From: Megalobrama amblycephala
Taxonomy: Eukaryota > Chordata > Actinopteri > Cypriniformes > Xenocyprididae
Reading direction: 5' to 3'
NCBI RefSeq assembly: GCF_018812025.1
Contig: NC_063046.1
Span: forward strand, 650,328-714,327
DNA: 64,000 bases
Shown here: in pieces, positions 21,144 to 54,489 of the stretch
Layout of the letters: each line of letters begins with the position of its first letter
Numbering within the stretch: position 1 is the stretch's first letter
Made by a program: the position numbers and the translations under genes
Notes under the pieces: generated by a model
The model's database searches: none
The model's input: only the letters and a program-made list of their open reading frames with translations
What the model was told of the DNA's origin: nothing

Positions 21144-24100
21144 ATGAAGTCTCTGCTTTCTCTGGCTCTGCTGCTGCTGTTCACCGCGAGCTGCTCGGCT
21201 CAGAAGCCGCATCGATGCCGTAAGTGTGCTGGAACACTGATCATGTCTAATTATCATCTGTGTAATAACAACACCATACTACTGTGATGATTATATTCAT
21301 GGATCATCTTATTTACATGGATCACAGGTGCTCTGAAGAATATACCATGGTACATGTCCGGAAAAACACTTTACAATAAGGTTTCATTTCTTAAATTAGT
21401 TAACTACATTAGTTGAAATAACGATAATAAATATCTCTGTTTTAATTTTAATCTCACCATTATTAAAATCAAAGGATAAAATTATTTAATGGACCTGAAC
21501 TAACAATAAACAGTTGTGTTTTTATAAACTAACTTTAACAAAGATTAACAAATACTGTAACAAAAGTGTGTCGCTCACTGTTAATTAATGTTAATTAATG
21601 CATTAACCTTAGTTGTATTTTATTTAGTTTGAGTTATTTTAGTACTTAAACTGAAATGAAAATGAGAAACTTTGCCTTAGCAATGCTGAAAAATTATTTT
21701 ATTATTTATAAATATTTATTATTTATTTTATTATTAATTAATTAATTAATTAATTAATTAATTAATTAATTTATTTATTTCTGTATAGTTTTAGTTAACA
21801 ATAATAACCCTGTTGTAGAAATGTTGATGTTTGCTAAGAATGTTAAAATGAATATAATTAAGATTTTTGATTAAAATGTATCTGAATTTCTAAGTGTCAA
21901 AACTGTGTTTTTGAATGCAGGTCACTATTTCAATCAGTTTCAATTCTGTTTTAAATTTTTTCTTGGTTTTTAATCATAAATTAAACTAAATTCAGTGAGG
22001 TTTAAAGCTTAAAACAAAAGAACATTTTGCAGTTTTTTTTTATTCAATTGTTTTTTATTTATTAAATTATATTTTATATTTATTTTATGTCATTTAAATG
22101 GTCCTGCAGTTTGACATGAATATTTAAATGTAGTTAATGAGTTCATAAATACTGCATAATCATGCAGGAATTACAGTAATGTGTTTGTCAGAGTTTGTCT
22201 GTTATCAGATCTCAGAAAACAATTTGCCTCGTCCAGTAAAAGGGAAGTGACAAACAATAAAGCTAAAACAGATTCCAGATCACGAGCGCAGCGTCATCTT
22301 CATTAATTCATGCTGTAAACACTGTTTAAATGTTGTGATCTTGCTTCGACAGGCACTCCGCCGCTGCTGTCCGGCAGTCTGAGCGTGGTGAGTTACCTGA
22401 GATTCACCAACACTGATGATCATCAGAAGTGTTTCATGATATCAGAATGATTTCTGAAGGATCATGTGACACTGAAGACTGGAGTAATGATGCTGAAAAT
22501 ACAGCTTTGATCACAGGAATAAATTACACTTTACTGTATATTCACATATTTCACTGTTTTACCGTATTTTTGGTCTAATAAATGCAATCATTTGAGCGGT
22601 ATCTATCTGTGTGTGTTTCAGAGCGCTCGAGAAGGTCAGGACTGGGCGATAGCCAAATATCGCTACGATGCCATTGGTCAGCGCATCCGTGTTTGGGAAT
22701 TTGGACACGTTGACGACAGATCATTTCATCTGAATATGCTGTTCCTGTTTCGAGAGGTGAAGTGTGAAACTACACTGAGGAACATCATTTCAGGGGGTTT
22801 TCATTTCTCGTGAACACTATACATGTTCAAACAGAAACCTCTGAAATATCAGTGTTACAGGAACAGAAACTGGACAGAAATTATGTACTCCACATCCTCA
22901 ATATTAATCAGCTTTAATATACTGTCAGAAAATGACATTCAAAAACATACAGTTTGTTTGTGCTCGGACGGAGCAGCAAAAGTGTAAAAACTGTAGAGAA
23001 TATAGCTGCAAGCAACAGATATCGGGGTTCAAGCCCTTTAAGGCCTGTATGCGTAAAAAGATATGTTTTATTTACAGAGCTTGTAACGACCAAGATTATA
23101 GATGGAAAAGACCATTTACAGCCAATACAATTTTTTCATGTTATAGCGCCACCAAGTGGCCAGTTGCTGCATCCTTTTCCACACGACCACAGACCGAGCC
23201 TGTACATACAGTACAGTCCAAAAGTTTGGAACCACTAAGATTTTTAATGTTTTTAAAAGAAGTTTCGTCTGCTCACCAAGGCTTCATTTATTTAATTAAA
23301 AATACAGTAAAAAACAGTAATATTGTGAAATATTATTGCAATTTAAAATAACTGTTTTCTATTTGAATATATTTCACAAAGTAATTTATTCCTGTGATGC
23401 AAAGCTGAATTTTCAGCATCATTACTCCAGTCTTCAGTGTCACATGATCCTTCAGAAATCATTCTAATATGATGATCTGCTGCTCAAGAAACATTTAATG
23501 TGTACAATTGTACAAAATATTTGTGTACAATATTTTTTTTCAGGATTATTTGATGAATAGAAAGTTCAAAAGAACAGTGTTTATCTGAAATCTAATCTTT
23601 TGTAACATTATAAATGTCTTTACTGCCACTTTTGATTGATTTAATGCATCCTTGCTGAATAAAAGTATTCATTTCTTTAATTTCTTTTCAAAAAAATAAT
23701 AATAAAAATTCTTACTGACCCCAAACTTTTGAACGGTAGTGTATAATGCTACAGAAGCTTTGTATTTCAGATAAATGCTGTTCTTTTGAACTTTCTATTC
23801 ATCAAGGAATCCTGAAAAAAAAAGTACACAACTGTTTTCAACATTGAAAATAATCATAAATGTTTCTTGAGCAGCAAATCAGCATATTAGAATGATTTCT
23901 GAAGGATCATGTGACACTGAAGACTGGAGTAATGATGCTGAAAATTCAGCTTTGCATCACAGGAATAAATTACTTTGTCAAATATATTTAAATAGTACAG
24001 AGTTATTTTAAATTGTAATAATATTTCACAATATTACTGTTTTTTACTGTATTTTTAATTAAATAAATGTAGCCTTGGTGAGCAGACGAAACTTCTTTTA

Positions 24101-27014
24101 AAAACATTAAAAATCTTAGTGGTTCCAAACTTTTGGACTGTACTGTATGTATACTGAGTTTGGTGAAATTGTCTCATTCCGTTCAAGAACGATATTTTAG
24201 TAAATGTGGCCACGCCCACTTCGAACGCTTTGATCGGGTGAAAAGCCTAAGACAAGTTCACAAATATAGGTTTTTCAAATAATCTCCAGTATTTAACAAT
24301 CGATTTGATTGACAGAGACGGTCCTAGAAGCAAAAGTTGTTCAGAAAGAGATCTATTTTACGGTATTAATATGGCATGCATGCTTGAAAAATTGAATGCA
24401 TACAATAATTTATGTGCCTGAAAACCTGATGGCGCCCCCTGTTGGCTGATTTCTTTTGAATTTCTCACAGGCCTCTAGGGCCGTGAGTCAAACAGGCCCA
24501 GCGAGTTTCGTTCTGATCGGCCTCGTCTGACAGCCGCTTGAAATTCATTGGCCGGTGGCCACAGTGTTTTTCGAGATTGTCCTCGTAGAAGATCGCGGCA
24601 CCTTGGACAAAGACTCTGCGTGCCAGTTTTCAAGTCAATCGGATTAACTGTTGCGTAGCTATAGCCATTTTGAGTTCTTTTCATTTTATAGCGCCACCAA
24701 GTGGACATTCGCCGTGTCCTTTTTTTACGTGAGCACAGACTGAGCCCTTTCACATGTGTACTGAGTTTGGTGAAATTATCTCATTCCGTTCAAGAATGAT
24801 ATTTTAGTAAAAGTGGCCACGCCCACTTTGAACGTTTTGGCGTCCCGTCACAGACATAAATGGAAATTTTGGCTTTTTTTCTATAATAATTATCAATCAG
24901 ACTCTAGAGAATCTCGCTGCACTGGTGATAAACCTAAGACAAGTTCGCTAAAGTAGGTTTTTCAAATAATCTCCAGTATTTAACGATCGTTTTGATTGAC
25001 AGCGGCAGTCCTAGAAGCAGTTCAGAAAGAGATCTATCTTGCGGCATTAATATTGCATGCATGCTTGAAAAATCAAATGCGCCCAAAACATGCGATGGCG
25101 CCCCCCGTTTACCGATTTCTTTCGAATTTCTCACATGCCTCTAGGGCCGTGAGTCAAACAGGCCCAGCGAGTTTCTTTCCGATCGGCCTCCGTTAACCTT
25201 GTTTGATAGCTGCTTGAACTTCATTGGATGATGGCGGCCATGTTTTTCGAGATATACGAATGTCCTCATAGACAATCGTGACACCTTGAACAGAGACGCT
25301 GCATGCCAGTTTTCAAGTCAGTCGGACTGACTGTTGCGTAGCTATAGCTGTTTCATGTTTTTTTTCTTCAGTTTATAGCGCCACCAAGTGGACAGTCGCT
25401 GCGTCCTCTTTCACACGACCACAGACTGAGGCTGTACACCGGTGTACCAATTTTGGTGAAATTATTTCATTCCGTTCAAGAGTTAAAGCCGTTTTAGTAA
25501 AAGTGGCTCCGCCCACTCCAAACGTTTTGCCGTCCCGTCGCAGACGTGAACCGAAATTTCATCTTTTCTATAGCTATAGCCAATCAGACTCCAGAGAATC
25601 TTTCCACACTGGTTTGATTCCGATTGACCGTAAAACCTAAGACTAGTTTGCAAAAGTAGGTTTTTCAAAATATCTGAAAATATGTGATTTCGTACTTTTG
25701 ATCGCTGTAGCGCCCCCGTCAGGCCGATCGGGACGAGACTTGGTGACGTTGTAGACGGTGTGAGTACTACCAGCCCTCATGGTTTCAAGTCTCTACGCCT
25801 TACGGTTTGATCTGAACGCTAATCTTTCTAACAGTTACCAGTGTACTGAGAGTGCGATTACTCTGTCAATATTTACTCAACTGTATGTAAATAAACATTG
25901 ACTAAATTCACCAGATATTAACTGAACTGAAACCACATGCACAAACATATATGCAGTAATTATTAATCTCGGGTGATAAAAAAGGACACTCAGCATGTGC
26001 GTTTGTCCAGTCAGCTTTATTCACAGGGATAAACCAGAAAAAAACATGCAAACTTCATCAAATATGAGACGAATTCAGATTCTGTAAAGCAGATCTACAG
26101 AAGACAATAGTGTCATTATTCAGATCAGTTCAACAACTGTATAAAGTTTATGAGATTATGAAATGAGTTCGGCTGTAAAGCAGCTCTGTAGAAAATGATG
26201 GATGATATGAAGAGGTTTGTGATTGTGTTTCTCGTCAACTCTCGCTCAGGGTGTGGTGTACACCATCAGCTACAGAAACAGGACCTGTCAGAAGAATCAT
26301 CTCCACACCGCCTTCCACCCGTCTCACATCCCTCACAACGCATCGCTGCTGTCGCAGGTGGTTCTGGGAGGATCGTCAGGGCCGGGCGAAGGTCTGCTGG
26401 TCAACACCTGGACGGGAGACGTGCCTGAGACCGGAGGTCAGTCGAACTCAACACATGTCCTGACTGATTTCAAGCTGTTCATTCAGTTCCAGCTTCAAGT
26501 TACATTAAAGATTTACAAAAAGGGTGTTAAAACTAGTTGAAAATAAAGGTTGCAAAAGTTTTTTTTTTTTGCAGTGATTTAATTGAAGAACCACTTTTGG
26601 TTCCCCAAATAACCTTTCAGTCATCAGTTCTTAAAATAACCATTTTTTTTTTTTAGTATGAAAAACACTTTAATAATCTAAAGAACATTTTATGCGATGG
26701 AAAGATTCCATGAATGTTAAAGATTCTTTATGGAAACAGCGACGCCTGTAAAGATTTATTTTTAGCGACAGAAATTGTTCTGCTCATGTTTCATGAATGA
26801 TGATTTAAGGCACAATGATAATTCAGAGTGCTTTACTTAAAAATCATTGCAAATAATAATAAAGTTAAATAAATAAAAAAGTATGGGATAAAAAAATGAT
26901 TTGAAATTTATTAAAAAAAATAAAAATAAAAATAAACAATCATGAAGGTGAAATAAAAGTAATAATAAATAAAAATTAAGGAATAAATTTTTTTTAAATG
27001 TATTTAAAAATAAT

Positions 27015-27056
<42 letters not shown>

Positions 27057-28186
27057 GTTAAATAATAAATAAAAAAGTAAGGAATAAAAAACTATTTAAA
27101 TGTATTACAAAAAAATAAATAAATAAAAACAATAATCATGAAGTTAAATAAAAAGGAAAAACTATTTAAAATGTATTTAAAAATTAAAAATATAAACAAT
27201 AACATTAATCAGCATGAATTCAAATAAGAAATAAAAAAAGAATACAAATAATATTTTAAATGCATTTAAAGTAAAAAAAAAAATACAGTGATAGATAATA
27301 ATAATAATAATAATAATCATGATTAAATAAGAAAAAGGATTAAAAAATATCTAAAATGTTAAATTAAGCTAAATAAAATGATACATACATATATAGCATC
27401 TGCAGGATTCTTTTAAGATGATTTGCCTTTAATAAAGCATTTGTTTACATTAGTTAACTTGAACAGTGAACAATACTTGATTATATACTGTTAATCTCAG
27501 TTAATGTTAATTTCAACATTCAATAATGCATTATTAAAATCAAAACATGCATCTATTAATATTATTTAATGAACCTGAAATGACAAGTTGTATTTCATTA
27601 ACAAAGATTCATAAATACTGAAACAAGTGTATAGTTGGTTAAAGTTATTGTAAAGTATTACCAACTTTTTTGAGGTCGCTGTGAAACAACTAAATATTAT
27701 TGCCATCAATATTATACTAAATAACAACCTTTTCCTGAGGAATAAAATCAAGTCATTAGAAAGTAAAAGGGTTGTAAATTCTCTCATGTTTTGGATGGAT
27801 GAATGTTAAATCTACAGCCAGAGCGTCACATTTAAACAGTCACTAACACTCCATGTTTTATTCCAGGTAAATATGTGGCCACCGTCACAGAGTTCGGCTG
27901 TATCCCGGTATCAACGCTTTACTACACAGAAGAGCGCGGTTGGATGGTCACCACGTAAGATGCTTTATATGTGATTCAGTGTTTGTCTTTTCTCCAGCCC
28001 TAGTGATGATAACAGCTCAACTTTAACAATAATGATGTGATTTTCAGCTATTTTAATGGAGTGAGGGGGGTGGAGGATCCAGGGGAGTTCATTCCTCCGC
28101 CGTTCTGTGATGACGTCCAGACAGAAGAAGAGATGCTCGACTTCTACAGCGCTCTCTCCGAGGAGACCATGTTTAACATGCTGTAA
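21144..28186 (+). CDS. Ependymin-family secreted glycoprotein, 6 exons
   Basis: Ependymins are secreted, calcium-binding, N-glycosylated proteins expanded in fishes, first known from brain extracellular fluid (family knowledge). Exons: 21144-21219, 22353-22387, 22622-22756, 26250-26436, 27867-27954, 28048-28186, with GT-AG junctions and consistent phases, giving 219 aa, the usual family length. Residues 1-19 are a signal peptide (MKSLLSLALLLLFTASCSA). Family motifs are PPLLSGSLSV, YRYDAIGQRIRVWEFG, GPGEGLLVNTWTG, VTEFGCIPVSTLYY and DPGEFIPPPFC. The mature chain has four Cys (25, 95, 156, 194) and two N-glycosylation sequons (Asn92, Asn112). Which ependymin paralogue this is cannot be told by eye, so no symbol is given. 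The 3.5-kb intron 3 is filled with repeats. Confidence 0.92.
22425..22590 (+). repeat. Short fragment of the common fish palindromic element
   Basis: The stretch AAGGATCATGTGACACTGAA and the following GACTGGAGTAATGATGCTG are shared with the palindromic elements at 23209-24145 and 48530-49445 and with 30110-30430. It lies in ependymin intron 2, just upstream of exon 3. Confidence 0.7.
22985..25870. repeat. Cyprinid-type tandem repeat, units about 600-700 bp, interrupted by a palindrome
   Basis: Recurrent phrases are TTTGGTGAAATTATCTCATT (near 24158, 24767, 25451), TATAGCGCCACCAAGTGG (near 23143, 24689, 25374) and CTCTAGGGCCGTGAGTCAAA (near 24473, 25139). They mark three partial tandem units. 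The 23209-24145 palindrome has inserted into the first unit. Very similar sequence is abundant in cyprinid genomes to my knowledge, but I cannot name the family. There is no coding capacity. Confidence 0.75.
23209..24145. mobile_element. Palindromic (fold-back) DNA element, copy 1
   Basis: Left end CAGTACAGTCCAAAAGTTTG and right end CAAACTTTTGGACTGTACTG are perfect inverted copies. The inverted similarity continues through most of the 937-bp length (CTGCTCACCAAGGCT with AGCCTTGGTGAGCAG, and the TCACATGATCCTTCAGAAAT region with its complement). A second near-identical copy lies at 48530-49445. It encodes no protein. Confidence 0.88.
26440..27860. other. AT-rich ependymin intron 4 with AAT microsatellite
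   Basis: The intron contains AATAAT tracts (for example 27010-27055 and 27295-27318) and many AAATAAATAAAAA runs. No exon or RNA gene was seen. Confidence 0.6.
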
Positions 28187-28357
28187 TACTGGGATTGCAT
28201 TTTAATGATCTTAACATGTCCAGAGGCTTTTGTTACTGTAAACACCTTGTTTGCCTTTTTCTTTTTAAATACTGATGCTGCTCTTTATGATTTAATCCCT
28301 TAATGCATCTATAGTTCATGTCAATCAAAAGCACTTTAATCATTTAAAAAAAGGGAA

Positions 28358-28363
28358 AATAAA
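28358..28363 (+). terminator. Ependymin-gene polyadenylation signal
   Basis: AATAAA lies 172 bp after the stop codon and is followed by T-rich and TTTTCTTG sequence, a plausible 3' end. DCTN1 ends convergently about 470 bp further on. Confidence 0.6.
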
Positions 28364-28439
28364 TTGTTTTTCTTTATGTATTTTCTTGCATTATCTTTCT
28401 TACTTAGAGATGTTGTAGTAGAGTGTTGTTAAAGCTGAA

Positions 28440-28690
28440 CACCGTTACTGACAATCCTCATTTTGGCTGCGTGAGATTCTCCAGCTTTGTTGTTGTTGAG
28501 CTATTAAAGCTCCGCCCTCTTCTGGAAAGGAGGCGGGAGCAGCAGCTCATTTGCATTTAAAGGGACACACACAAAAATGGCGTGTTTTTGCTCACACCCA
28601 AATTTGACAAGCAATAATAAATGATCTGTGGGGTATTTTGAGCTGAAACTTCACAGACACCAGAGACTGATATTACATCTTGTGAAAGGA
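28440..28690 (-). repeat. Dispersed fish repeat, copy 2 (inverted relative to 3988-4172)
   Basis: It contains the complement of the landmarks in the first copy: GGCTGCGTGAGATTCTCCAG, GCAGCTCATTTGCATTTAAA and TTTGCTCACACCCAAATTTG. It lies in the gap between the convergent ependymin and DCTN1 genes. Confidence 0.65.
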
Positions 28691-28847
28691 GCATTATAGA
28701 TCCCCTTTAATGAAACTTACCCACATTCAAGAATACATGAAGTTAGACTTTGTTTTTTGCCATTTAATATGATCAAACATGTTGGTGCTGGATGGAAAAA
28801 AAAGTTAAAAAAATAAGTCAAACACTAAAATAATTTTTTTTTCCATC

Positions 28848-28853
28848 TTTATT
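28848..28853 (-). terminator. dctn1: DCTN1 polyadenylation signal (candidate)
   Basis: On the minus strand AATAAA lies about 740 nt after the DCTN1 stop codon, at the edge of a T-rich run. No closer canonical signal was noticed in the 3' UTR. Confidence 0.5.
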
Positions 28854-29589
28854 GCAGTCATCTCCATTGAGAAACATGTCAAATGCATAAACTATTAAAA
28901 CACTGAACCAACGAATCCAAGTAAATAAATGTAAATCAACCAGAGATCGTCTTATAGAGATCAGAAGGTGTTCAATATAAGAATCAGTGACTGAAAACAC
29001 GTTTGTGCTTCTGTCTTGCATAAATCATGAGTGTCATTCAGATGGTTTCTGTGATAGTCGTGGATCTCTTGATTGAGTTGGTCCTTCGAGTCTAATGAAG
29101 CGCTAATATACGAGTGAGCAAAAACTACCATATATTCATTACGTTCTCATTGATTTCCTACAGCGGTGCATTTTAGGTGAGCTTCGCTAGTGTTAGTAAT
29201 ATTTAACCTCCGTCACCAAATCAAACGCTTATTCAAAAACTGACGATGCTTCATGATGTGAAATGTGAGACCAGTTTCCAAACAAATAGACTAAATAAAA
29301 CTACATTTTAACCAAGTTATAAACTTACAAGAAAAAAAGTCAGAACTGTGAGATAAAAAGGCGCTATTACTTTTTTGATTTTATTCCTCGTTTCCCTTAA
29401 TGGAAAAGCGTGTCTTTTCAAACCCATACGCTGTTAAAGAAGAAACGCAATGAGAGCTGATATAGTGTGGCGAACGATCCGTCTGAGAGTTGAATGGCTT
29501 TTTGAGATCTACGCTCAGAAGATGAGCGGATTTGGTCTGACTGGTTCCTGAGCCGGCGGGACGAGGCGTGCGATTGGCTGTGAGTGTGT

Positions 29590-50360
<20,771 letters not shown>

Positions 50361-51233
50361 CCTGCCGACCACACCGCTCGCCAGCTGACACACACACACA
50401 TAACAGACAACATGAGAATCCTTTGGTTTATCTGGCCAATACTTTTAAAAACTAAAAATGCAATGAAAATACAGTATCGGCAAGTACTAAAAATGAAAGT
50501 ATCGGTATCAGACTCATTCTAGAAAAAGTGGTATTGGTGCATCCCTAATATTTACAGATCTTATAACAGACCGATAACTATAACGAAAAAGATATAAAAT
50601 CCCAAATATAAAAGTTTTTTTTTTTTTTAAATCACTCTAAAATATAGAAGAATAGCAGATAATGATAACGGCAGAGGAAGGATATCATTAGAGTCACTTT
50701 CAGAATGATTTTTTTCCAACTGACGAACAATAAAAACATTGACAGCCAATCAGAATCCATCCTCGAGCATTTAAAGAGACAGACGACAAAACTGAGAATA
50801 AACAAAACGATATCATCTGTTGGTGTGACGCTAATATGATTATCGTTCTTGATATGAACTGGTATTTATTGTTATTTTAATATCAGTAAACATATTAATC
50901 TGCATGTCAAAGCAAAATTAATGCTCTACTTGTCAAATGTGCATTTCTATAAAACAATAACATGCCATATTAGTGGCAATCAGGGATCTTACGGTTAACT
51001 AAATCTAAACCATATTTTTTTAGCTACTTGACACAAAATAAACATCAACTGAAATAAAATACAATGTAAAAAACAAACAAACACAAGTTTAGCTTCATGC
51101 ACTAAAATAACTAAAACTGCGTAGAAAACGAAATTACTAAAACTTTAAAATTAAAACAAAATAAAATAAAATGTAAAAAAACTCAAGTTTAGCTTCATGC
51201 ACTAAAATAACTAAAATAATTGAAAAAAAAAAA

Positions 51234-51236
<3 letters not shown>

Positions 51237-51305
<69 letters not shown>
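51237..51305. repeat. TA dinucleotide microsatellite
   Basis: About 69 bp of (TA)n in DCTN1 intron 1, flanked by CTAAAATAACTAAAA-type filler. Confidence 0.95.
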
Positions 51306-51308
<3 letters not shown>

Positions 51309-51736
51309 AAAATAATAATAACATGGCAAAAAAACTAAAACCTTAACTAAAATTAAAACAAAATAAACTTAAACTGAAATTAAATATATTATTTCATCTA
51401 AATGTTCATTTATTTAGCTTGATGCACTATAATGACTAAGGAATTATTAAAAACTACGTAGATATATATTTTTTAAAAAGTAATAAAAATAGCAAAAACA
51501 TATTAAAATGAACACAGAAAAAAAAAAACGAATTCAAAACATTAATAAAAAACTATAATAGTATCTCAATGATACTAAAATGACACTGTTGGTAATTTCA
51601 GCTTATTATTATTGGATTTGTATTATTATTATTCATATTTAGGGCCTCAGACTTTCACTGGTCTCTATATCATCTCTTCAGATCTGCATCTTTATATTGT
51701 TCTGCTAAATTAACACGTCTGATGTTTTGTTTTCAG

Positions 51737-51892
51737 ATGAAGCTGCAGGAACATCATGTGCTTCAGGAAACAAACAGATCTCTGTTGAGAAGACGACGAG
51801 CAGTGAGCGGATCACCAGAATCACATGATCCTCGCAATCACACGAGCGGCTCCGTTCTCCAAACCTGCTGGATGAGCGCCGAGGACGAACAG
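51737..51892 (+). other. Orphan exon-like block on the strand opposite DCTN1
   Basis: A 156-nt block (52 codons, phase 0) is preceded by TTTGTTTTCAG and followed by GAACAG/GTAAGG, i.e. good acceptor and donor sites. Its frame is open and starts with ATG (MKLQEHHVLQETNRSLLRRR). It is GC-richer than the surrounding AT-rich intron. I recognise no protein family and see no partner exon, so it may be a nested gene fragment, a relic exon or chance. Confidence 0.35.
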
Positions 51893-52389
51893 GTAAGGAG
51901 GAGAATTCAACGACTGAGCTTCAGCTCGACTGGACCACAACGCTTTACTTTCATTTAGTTATTGAATAATAACTGTCACGTGATCAAGTGTCTTCAGCTT
52001 TCCTAAAATCAACAGCTCAAACTCGACTCGCGTGAAGAAACAACAGCGACAACGACATGTTATGCAGACGGTGAGCTCCATTTATTAATTATAATGTATT
52101 TAACAGTCAGCAAAATCATAACAATTACATGTTAATGTAAGTCCATTGCTTTTCCATAAGTTTACTCACGCGAGGAGTGCATGAATTCCTCCTTGCTGTG
52201 TTCATTTAATTTCTCTGGATGTTCAAGAGCAAAAGCTTTGGCATCTGCCGCAAGAACTGAGTGTCGACTACTGAGTGCACTGGATACACTGTCATATGAC
52301 TGGATAAATGCCAACGGCAAAAGCATGATGGGACTGATCTTCAATCTCAACCACATCTGCTGTGTACAAACGTGTGTGTGTGTGTGTGT

Positions 52390-53807
52390 GGGCCATTCTA
52401 CAGAATTGGTGTAAACTGCCGTCCAACAACCAAAAACACATTTAAAAAGCATTTAAGTATTCAAATGTTAGATGTTTACTAAGATCCTTCTATTATTTAT
52501 TGAATCCCACAATAATATTTAAAATATCAGTAAGATTAATATATATAAAATCATCATTTATTGGGTACTTTCAATAGGGAGGTGGCTGCCCCGAACCCTG
52601 ACCCCTAAATTTCAACTTAATATGATATTGAAATAATTTTGCAATTTTTTCCATTTTTGTTTTTTACAATTTATATTTTTGATTTTTTTTAAAAGTGAAG
52701 TTAAACAAAAAATATTTATTTTATATTTCATTTTTAGATCATGAAACTTTATGTAAAAAGTGTCCCTCATGTTCATGTCACTACCGAAACAGTGTCTGAG
52801 ACTGATTTTAACACACTTCAGGAAATATTCCTGTGTTCCTCCTCTCACAGCCTCTCTTTCACAGCCGATAGATCATCATTCTGAGCTAAATGTGTTCAGA
52901 AGCCTGAAAATCTGTGTGGAGCTTTAAGGAACGTCACTAACGAACACCTTTTTCTGAAATTAAGCAAACTTTTTTGGGTGTTATTCCATAAAATGTAGTT
53001 TTTATGTGTGTTCAGAACTGTGTTAGATAACCATGTGCTGATTATCATCTCTGAGCGGCTCAAAAATGTCTAAAATTGTCTCTACCGAAACTTCACCACA
53101 TGTTTCGGTAGTGACATGATTATTTTGGTAGTGACAAAAAAAACATAAAATCATTTATTTGGGGGAAATAAACACAATTTTAGTACAGTTATGCAGATCA
53201 TTAGTATTTTAATATGTTTTAGTATGTGAGCTGAATTGTGTCATGTGATGTGGTCACTACCAACACATTACTGTCACTACTGAAACTGTGCATCACGACC
53301 GACACATGGATGTTTGTCAGAAATAAAGTATATTGAATGATCAGCTAAGATGTTATTATAGTGTTTGGTTCAAACTAATGAATCCTTCACTTTGAATCAG
53401 TTTGATAAACTTTATGACTTTTACAAAGAAAGATTGGATTCAAAATACAACAAATCTCATAAATTACACTTGAAATATTGTTAAAATTGTAATTGTTATT
53501 TATTTACCTGTGAATTTTTTTAATAAAATAGCAAAAAATATTTACGATGTGTAAACAATCTTAATAGGTCAATGTAACCCTTCTTATTAAATTATTTATT
53601 ATTGTGTTTCCGTAGTGACAAATTTAGGAAGATGAAAAATATTCCAAAACTTTCTGCAAATTCAATATGAGAATTAACTACACAATTAATAGAAATGTGC
53701 AGCCTGGATTTTATACAATTTTCATACATACAAAATTTGTGGTAAAAGACATTTTTTTTTCAAGACGTTTCCAACTCTGACTTTGAACCAATTCTGCAGA
53801 CTGACCC
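52390..53807 (+). mobile_element. Noncoding dispersed element, copy B, with terminal inverted repeats
   Basis: The ends match the pattern GGGYCAKTCTRCAGAATTGG in inverted orientation (52390-52410 and 53788-53807). The interior contains repeated GTCACTACCGAAAC/GTTTCGGTAGTGAC motifs (near 52778, 53100, 53113, 53270) and corresponds to copy A at 19405-20950 in inverted orientation. No long open frame is present. Probably a nonautonomous DNA transposon; superfamily not determined. Confidence 0.7.
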
Positions 53808-54271
53808 ATATATTAAATAAGCAGAATTAAAATAAATACTTAACTAATATAGATCCAGATTAAGTATACAGAAGATGTACAGATCTGCACATTAAAGCGT
53901 TGAAAAGCATTTAAACATTAGATGAAATCCAGATGTAGTTTTAAAAAGCATGAATATTGAGTGACAACATCAACATAACACAGAAACCACCATGATAACA
54001 CCAGACAGCAACACCCAACTGTCAGTCAATTGTTGTTTAGCATTAGCTGTGATGCTAACCGGTTAGGGTTGAAGAAAACATCATGTTTTATCGCTCAGAC
54101 GCTGAAAAGAGTCGACAGCATTTAATGGAAACTCATTACACATGTTGAAGTCTTAGTTTGGGGCGAATGTGTTCGTGTGTGTGCGTTTTGTCGATAATCT
54201 AAGGTAGGCTCGGTCTCGCGCGAGTGTTTCCTCTGTTGTCAGGGAGACGAGCGGTAAAACCACGCGCTTAC

Positions 54272-54480
54272 CTGAAGACAAGAGCTCTGTGATTGACAGC
54301 TGCTCAAAACGACCGAACTCCCGTTTTTCAATGTTTGGATGCTGGAAGCGGGCGTTCACAATGAAAGCAACACAGCAGAGGACCGCTCACCGGACACCGT
54401 AGGCACTCGGGGTCACTTCCTGATTGGATCACGTGGTGCTCAGCGACGCCGCTGATTGGCCTGATGACGCTGCTCTCCGG
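54272..54480 (-). promoter_or_regulatory. dctn1: DCTN1 5' noncoding exon and promoter (predicted)
   Basis: On the minus strand CTTGTCTTCAG/GTAAGCGC gives a strong donor at 54272/54271. The upstream 150 nt have no ATG, fitting a 5' UTR exon spliced to the acceptor at 50385. Around 54421-54480 are two CCAAT boxes (ATTGG at 54423 and 54455), a CACGTG E-box (54430-54435) and TGATGACG. This is a CpG-containing, TATA-less promoter type fitting a housekeeping gene. Confidence 0.6.
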
Positions 54481-54489
54481 CCACGTAGC

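Noticed and set aside
54153..54359. 68-codon minus-strand open frame at the DCTN1 5' end as a possible first coding exon
   Set aside because: It runs through the strong donor at 54271 into intron and its translation does not match the known p150 N-terminus; the 5' exon lacks an ATG upstream of the donor.
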